Origin: Pseudopelagicola sp.
GTDB taxonomy: Bacteria > Pseudomonadota > Alphaproteobacteria > Rhodobacterales > Rhodobacteraceae
Assembly (NCBI GenBank): GCA_026195905.1
Contig: JAPHRE010000040.1
Coordinates: forward strand, 65,363-110,813
DNA length: 45,451 nt
Reading direction: 5' to 3'
The translations under genes and the position numbers were made by a program. A model generated the notes under the pieces. It worked only from the letters and a program-made list of their open reading frames with translations, was not told the origin of the DNA and searched no databases. Of the stretch, positions 42,056 to 45,451 are shown piece after piece; position 1 is the stretch's first letter; every line of letters begins with the position of its first letter.

Positions 42056-42619
42056 TTAGGCGCGTTCAGAGTAATCCATAGTTTCCGTATTGACGATGAT
42101 CGCCTCTCCGGTGCCAACGAAAGGCGGCACCATGACACGCACGCCATTATCAAGCAGCGCCGGTTTGAACGAGTTCGCCGCCGTCTGGCCTTTGACCACC
42201 GGCTCGGTCTCTTCGATCGTGCAGGTGACTTTCTGCGGTAGGCTCGCGTTGAGCGCCTCGTTGTCATAAAACTCCACGACGATGGTCATGCCGTCCTGAA
42301 GGAAGGGGCGACGCTCGCCAAGAAGGTCCGCCGCAACCTGCACCTGATCGTAGGTTTCGGTATCCATGAAGATGAGCATCCCATCATCTTCATAAAGGAA
42401 CTGCATGTCTTTCTGCTCAAGACGCACACGCTCGACCTTATCGGCGCTGCGGAAGCGTTCATTGAGTTTAGACCCGTTGCGAAGGTTCTTGAGTTCGACT
42501 TGGGCAAAGGCACCGCCCTTGCCGGGCTTGACGTGATCGACCTTCACCGCAGCCCACAGGCCACCGTTATGTTCGAGGACGTTACCGGGACGGATTTCGT
42601 TACCGTTAATCTTGGGCAT
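42056..42619 (-). CDS. efp: Translation elongation factor P
   Basis: A 187-residue, three-beta-barrel factor that relieves ribosome stalling at polyproline. The tip of domain I carries PGKGGAF with Lys34, the residue modified by EpmA/EpmB in gammaproteobacteria. The C-terminus YSERA is standard. The start at 42619 is fixed by [19 protein letters not shown]; there is no clear Shine-Dalgarno. It ends at a shared terminator with ygfZ. Confidence 0.97.
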   Translation of the reverse strand: MPKINGNEIRPGNVLEHNGGLWAAVKVDHVKPGKGGAFAQVELKNLRNGSKLNERFRSADKVERVRLEQKDMQFLYEDDGMLIFMDTETYDQVQVAADLLGERRPFLQDGMTIVVEFYDNEALNASLPQKVTCTIEETEPVVKGQTAANSFKPALLDNGVRVMVPPFVGTGEAIIVNTETMDYSERA

Positions 42620-42707
42620 GTGGCAAAACCATGACTGCGTGGTTGATATAAAACTGCGCGCACCTATATCTGGCCCATCAACAGGTGGCAAGCCGCCGGA
42701 TTTCGTG

Positions 42708-42753
42708 CTGCAATTGCAGAAAGCTATGCGAAAATTGCATACAAGCCATGCAA
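42708..42753. promoter_or_regulatory. Cluster of TTGCA-type palindromes upstream of the 106-aa gene
   Basis: A perfect 12-base palindrome CTGCAATTGCAG lies at 42708-42719. Then TTGCAT (42735-42740) and ATGCAA (42748-42753) form a 6-base inverted repeat around 7 bases. The cluster is 85-130 bases from the plus-strand start and about 90-135 from efp, so it could serve either. No regulator is identified. Confidence 0.4.
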
Positions 42754-42837
42754 ATCAAGGCTATCCGAATCGCCTGAACTAGGTCATAAGAGGCGTCACG
42801 CCGAAAAGACAAGAGCAATAATTCAAAGGACGACGAG

Positions 42838-43158
42838 ATGCGAGATTTCGTTGATGGCACGGCTTTCAATAACGAACAGGGCAACCGCGCACGCAAGCTT
42901 TTCGCTGCTGTTGTGCTGGCTGCACTGGATGATGCTATTGCCGACGACAAGAAATATGGCAACGGCCCCGAACAGATCGCCCGCTGGGCGCGGTCGCGCG
43001 ATGGGCGCGAAGTTCTGAGCTGTGCCGGTATTGACCCCAACGAACGCGTTGTTCAGGGTCTCATGGAATTCGTGGGCAAAGGTGTGCGCACGTCTGTCGC
43101 GCTCTCGCGCGAAGAAAGCGAACGCCGCAATGCCGCGCAACAGGCCGAAGCCGCCTGA
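42838..43158 (+). CDS. Conserved 106-aa protein, probably DUF6280
   Basis: A 106-residue soluble helical protein, MRDFVDGTAFNNEQGNRAR at the start, with ALDDAIADDKKYGNGPEQIARW and SREESERRNAA at the end. I recall very similar sequences across Rhodobacterales, probably under DUF6280, but have no function. It is followed by a clear terminator, so it is monocistronic. AAAGGA precedes the ATG. The promoter region contains the TTGCA palindromes. Confidence 0.7.
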   Translation: MRDFVDGTAFNNEQGNRARKLFAAVVLAALDDAIADDKKYGNGPEQIARWARSRDGREVLSCAGIDPNERVVQGLMEFVGKGVRTSVALSREESERRNAAQQAEAA

Positions 43159-43186
43159 CAAAGTCGCGACATTTCTATCAAGAATG

Positions 43187-43210
43187 GCGCGCCCACCGAG
43201 GCGCGCTTTT
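43187..43210 (+). terminator. Rho-independent terminator after the 106-aa gene
   Basis: GCGCGCC and GGCGCGC pair perfectly around CACCGA, followed by TTTTCTTTT. Confidence 0.85.
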
Positions 43211-43227
43211 CTTTTACCGGATGCCCA

Positions 43228-44118
43228 ATGCAAAAGAGACGGATATCCCCTACCACGCAAGGCAGCCTCTGGATGGTGGCCGCGATGGCAGGGTTTGCCG
43301 TTGAGGACGCCCTCATCAAGCAGGCCAGCACCGGCCTGCCGGTGGGCGAGATCATGGCGATCTTCGGTTTCGGCGGCTGGCTTGGCTTTCTTCTGCTGAC
43401 TTGGCGCAAAGGACAGCGCGCCTTGATGCCGGATATCCTGCGCCCCACGCTGCTATTGCGCGCCGGGACCGAGATTTTTGGGCGCCTGTTTTTTACCCTT
43501 TCTCTTGCCTATAGCAGCCTCGCCGCGACCTCGGCCATTCTCCAAGCCACACCGCTTGCCGTAACCCTTGGCGCAGCGATTTTTTTCGGCGAACAGGTCT
43601 CATGGCGACGCTGGGGGGCAATCCTTGTGGGTTTTCTGGGCGTCCTGTTGATCCTGCGCCCCCTCCCCCAAAGTTTTGATCCGGCAAGCCTTCTGGCGCT
43701 CTTGGGCATGCTTGGCTTTGCCGGGCGCGATCTTGCGACCCGCGCCGCGCCGCCGCGCCTGTCGCATCTGCAATTGGGGGTTTACGGGTTTTTCGTCCTC
43801 ATTCCGACGGGGCTTGGCCTTATGCTCTGGGAGGGGCGCGCTGTGTTGCCCACCGGGACACAAACGCTCTGGCTCTGCGCGACGATCCTTGTCGGCATCG
43901 CGGCTTACTACGCCATTACCTCGGCCATGCGCCTCGGCGCGGTTTCCGTCGTGGCCCCATTCCGGTATTCGCGGCTTTTATTTGCCCTGATCCTCGCGGT
44001 GGTTCTGTTTGGAGAGCGCCCGGACACACTGACCCTGATCGGGGCCGTGATCGTCGTGCTCAGCGGGCTTTTCATGCTCCGCGAAGGGCATCTCTCCGCG
44101 CGCCTAGAAGAGGCCTGA
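43228..44118 (+). CDS. DMT-superfamily (EamA) transporter
   Basis: A 296-residue inner-membrane protein with about ten hydrophobic helices in two EamA repeats (roughly 10-140 and 150-285). Typical phrases are SLAYSSLAATSAILQATPL, LGAAIFFGEQVSWRRWGAIL and LFGERPDTLTLIGAVIVVLSG. The family exports metabolites, amino acids or drugs; no substrate can be named. The stop is directly adjacent to that of the convergent PopZ-like gene. Confidence 0.87.
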   Translation: MQKRRISPTTQGSLWMVAAMAGFAVEDALIKQASTGLPVGEIMAIFGFGGWLGFLLLTWRKGQRALMPDILRPTLLLRAGTEIFGRLFFTLSLAYSSLAATSAILQATPLAVTLGAAIFFGEQVSWRRWGAILVGFLGVLLILRPLPQSFDPASLLALLGMLGFAGRDLATRAAPPRLSHLQLGVYGFFVLIPTGLGLMLWEGRAVLPTGTQTLWLCATILVGIAAYYAITSAMRLGAVSVVAPFRYSRLLFALILAVVLFGERPDTLTLIGAVIVVLSGLFMLREGHLSARLEEA

Positions 44119-45147
44119 CTATTCAAGCTCATGCGCAGCAAGCGCACGGTGGATTTCGCGCCGCACAAGTTTGCGCACATTGCGGGTAATCCGCTCCCCG
44201 AGCGCCCCCTGCAATTCCTGACGCACAATATCCGCCACCATATCGCGCAATACGGCCTCATCAAGTTCCATCGCATCATCGCCCGCAAGGTCGTCAAGTG
44301 CCGCCTCCGGGGTAAGCTCTGCTTCGATCTGGCCGGGAATGCTGTCGTGCAATTCCGCTTCGATCCGCCCTGCCAAACCGGCCAAAGCCTCTTCCGCAGA
44401 CGTCTCCTCTACGTAGGGCCGGTCGGAGCGATCCTGCGGATCAGTGTGCGGTGTTTTCGCCTCTGGGTCTTGCTTAAAATCCCCGGCAAAGCCTTCTGCC
44501 CTGTCGGGTGCCTTGGTATCCTCTTCGAGAGCGTCGGGGAGATCATCCTGCCACTCAAGCGGCTCAACATCGGTTCCGGCATAATCGCTATCGCCCGGCT
44601 CATCTGGCTCATAGGCGGATGCATCCGCAGATCCCCCGGCCTCGGCCATCTTGTCCCAATGCACAATCCGCGAATCAAGCTCACGGGCCCGCTTGAGCGA
44701 TACCCCGTCCACCGGGTCAAACCCCGCCTCGCTCAGGTCTTCCTCGATCTCCGCCGCAATCTCATCCGCTGCGCCATGCGCCTCGTCAAAGGCCGCTTCT
44801 TCCTCCGCATCAAAGGTGGCCCCGGCATCCTCCCACGCGTGATCATGCGGCTCATGTAACGCCTCTTCGGCGACACTCTCCGAAGGCTGGCTCTCGGAAG
44901 GCTGAGACTCTGCATCATCCAACTCGGGCGTCTCGGGCGCGACTTCCGCAACCCGCAACGCCGGCGTCAGCACAAGCCGATCCCGCGCAGCCTCGGCATC
45001 CGCCGTCTCGACCGCGCTATGCGGTGCTTCAGACACCGCCGATGACACCGAAGCCCGCGGTTTTGGACTGCGGTCATTTTCGGAAATCAGCCGCCGGATG
45101 GACGACAAAACATCTTCGATTTCCACGTTGGTTACGGGATCAGACAT
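44119..45147 (-). CDS. Acidic disordered protein with PopZ-like ends
   Basis: A 342-residue protein with three parts. A short amphipathic helix at residues 8-23 (VEIEDVLSSIRRLISEN) resembles the start of the alphaproteobacterial polar organiser PopZ (EEILASIRRIISED). A long Glu/Asp/Ala-rich, probably disordered middle follows (25-285), including the small repeat SQPSESQPSES. The C-terminal helices (LRDMVADIVRQELQGAL, then RNVRKLVRREIHRALA) resemble the PopZ oligomerisation region. PopZ forms a polar condensate that tethers chromosome origins and signalling proteins. Homology is suggested by architecture and not proven. ATG 45147 follows TAGGCG. Confidence 0.6.
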   Translation of the reverse strand: MSDPVTNVEIEDVLSSIRRLISENDRSPKPRASVSSAVSEAPHSAVETADAEAARDRLVLTPALRVAEVAPETPELDDAESQPSESQPSESVAEEALHEPHDHAWEDAGATFDAEEEAAFDEAHGAADEIAAEIEEDLSEAGFDPVDGVSLKRARELDSRIVHWDKMAEAGGSADASAYEPDEPGDSDYAGTDVEPLEWQDDLPDALEEDTKAPDRAEGFAGDFKQDPEAKTPHTDPQDRSDRPYVEETSAEEALAGLAGRIEAELHDSIPGQIEAELTPEAALDDLAGDDAMELDEAVLRDMVADIVRQELQGALGERITRNVRKLVRREIHRALAAHELE

Positions 45148-45220
45148 GAATTCGCCTACTTTCGCTTACTGGAAAGTGTAGCCGCTGACCCCGCGCCAGA
45201 CAACAGATAGTGAGAATTGC

Positions 45221-45451
45221 TCACTCTTTACCGATCGCTTTTAGAACTTTGTCGAGCTGCTGACCGCGCTTGGAGCGGTTGATAGGCGCGGTTTTAACAA
45301 GGTTATAATAGGCTTCCGGGTCATAGCGCTCGACTTTAAGGTTGAGCTTCTCCGCCGTCAAAAGCCCCATCGAGGCAAGAACCGAATAGGCCGCTGTGAC
45401 TTCTGACGCCCGCGCCGTGATCCGGTTTGATTCGGCATCGAGAAGATCCTG
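45221..45451 (-). CDS. TolC-family outer-membrane protein, C-terminal end (runs off window)
   Basis: The last 76 codons of a gene that starts beyond the window. The visible sequence starts QDLLDAESNRITARASEV and has AAYSVLASMGLLTAEKLNL and YDPEAYYNLV, followed by a basic end. This pattern (LDAE, then A-rich helix with LLAxMG-LTA, then YDPEAYY) is that of TolC/type I secretion outer-membrane channels in Rhodobacterales. The partner ABC and membrane-fusion genes are not in view. It lies upstream-adjacent to the PopZ-like gene, 73 bases away on the same strand. Confidence 0.8.
   Translation of the reverse strand, partial: QDLLDAESNRITARASEVTAAYSVLASMGLLTAEKLNLKVERYDPEAYYNLVKTAPINRSKRGQQLDKVLKAIGKE

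Overview
This window comes from a GC-rich alphaproteobacterium, most likely a marine Rhodobacterales (Roseobacter-group) species. The evidence is an alpha-type RNase P RNA, gatC-gatA in tandem, a cysteine-free ribosomal protein L33, a DUF1127 protein beside a LysR regulator, a DUF2927 lipoprotein, an acidic PopZ-like protein, and short intergenic motifs of the kind common in that order. Genes are dense and lie on both strands, with several convergent pairs whose stop codons overlap. I did not compute composition or run any search; family names rest on motifs read by eye.

Layout: 1-1305 holds two tandem paralogous glycosyltransferase genes (the first runs off the window) and a small membrane protein, all on the minus strand. 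1465-1636 holds two identical tRNA-Gly(GCC) genes. 1697-8831 is ordinary metabolism and regulation: an 8-oxoguanine-deaminase-like amidohydrolase, a HisN-type phosphatase, an XRE regulator, a quinone oxidoreductase, a LysR regulator divergent from DUF1127, a BI-1 family protein, a small exported protein and rpmG.

9036-13383 is the most unusual segment: four tightly spaced tandem paralogues of a TupA-like ATP-grasp protein (346, 362, 362 and 363 aa), sitting between rpmG and rnpB. Their 3' ends are much more alike than the regions just upstream, which suggests local gene conversion. 13405-19544 is housekeeping: rnpB, an amidase with an Excalibur lipoprotein, gatCA, a metallo-beta-lactamase-fold hydrolase, tadA and an RsuA/RluB-type pseudouridine synthase.

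19703-25171 is a compact plus-strand operon: a 27-residue membrane peptide, XpaC-like, TelA-like, a DUF2927 lipoprotein, SPFH plus GYF-like, and a double zinc-ribbon protein with a C-terminal membrane helix. It looks like one membrane-associated system of unknown function, possibly for envelope stress or toxic-anion response. A nitroreductase follows it.

26041-45451 returns to mixed metabolism: a DUF2235 hydrolase, ornithine decarboxylase divergent from an Lrp regulator, a ZntB-like transporter, valS, a Bcr/CflA exporter, enoyl-CoA hydratase, a HisC-like aminotransferase, a small DUF6858-like protein, a class V aminotransferase, an MsbA-like ABC exporter, a TIGR04283-type glycosyltransferase, ygfZ, efp, a conserved 106-aa protein, a DMT exporter, the PopZ-like protein, and the C-terminus of a TolC-family outer-membrane protein. 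Several short interspersed repeats and one 11-bp tandem repeat lie between genes. No CRISPR array, insertion sequence, phage gene or rRNA was seen.
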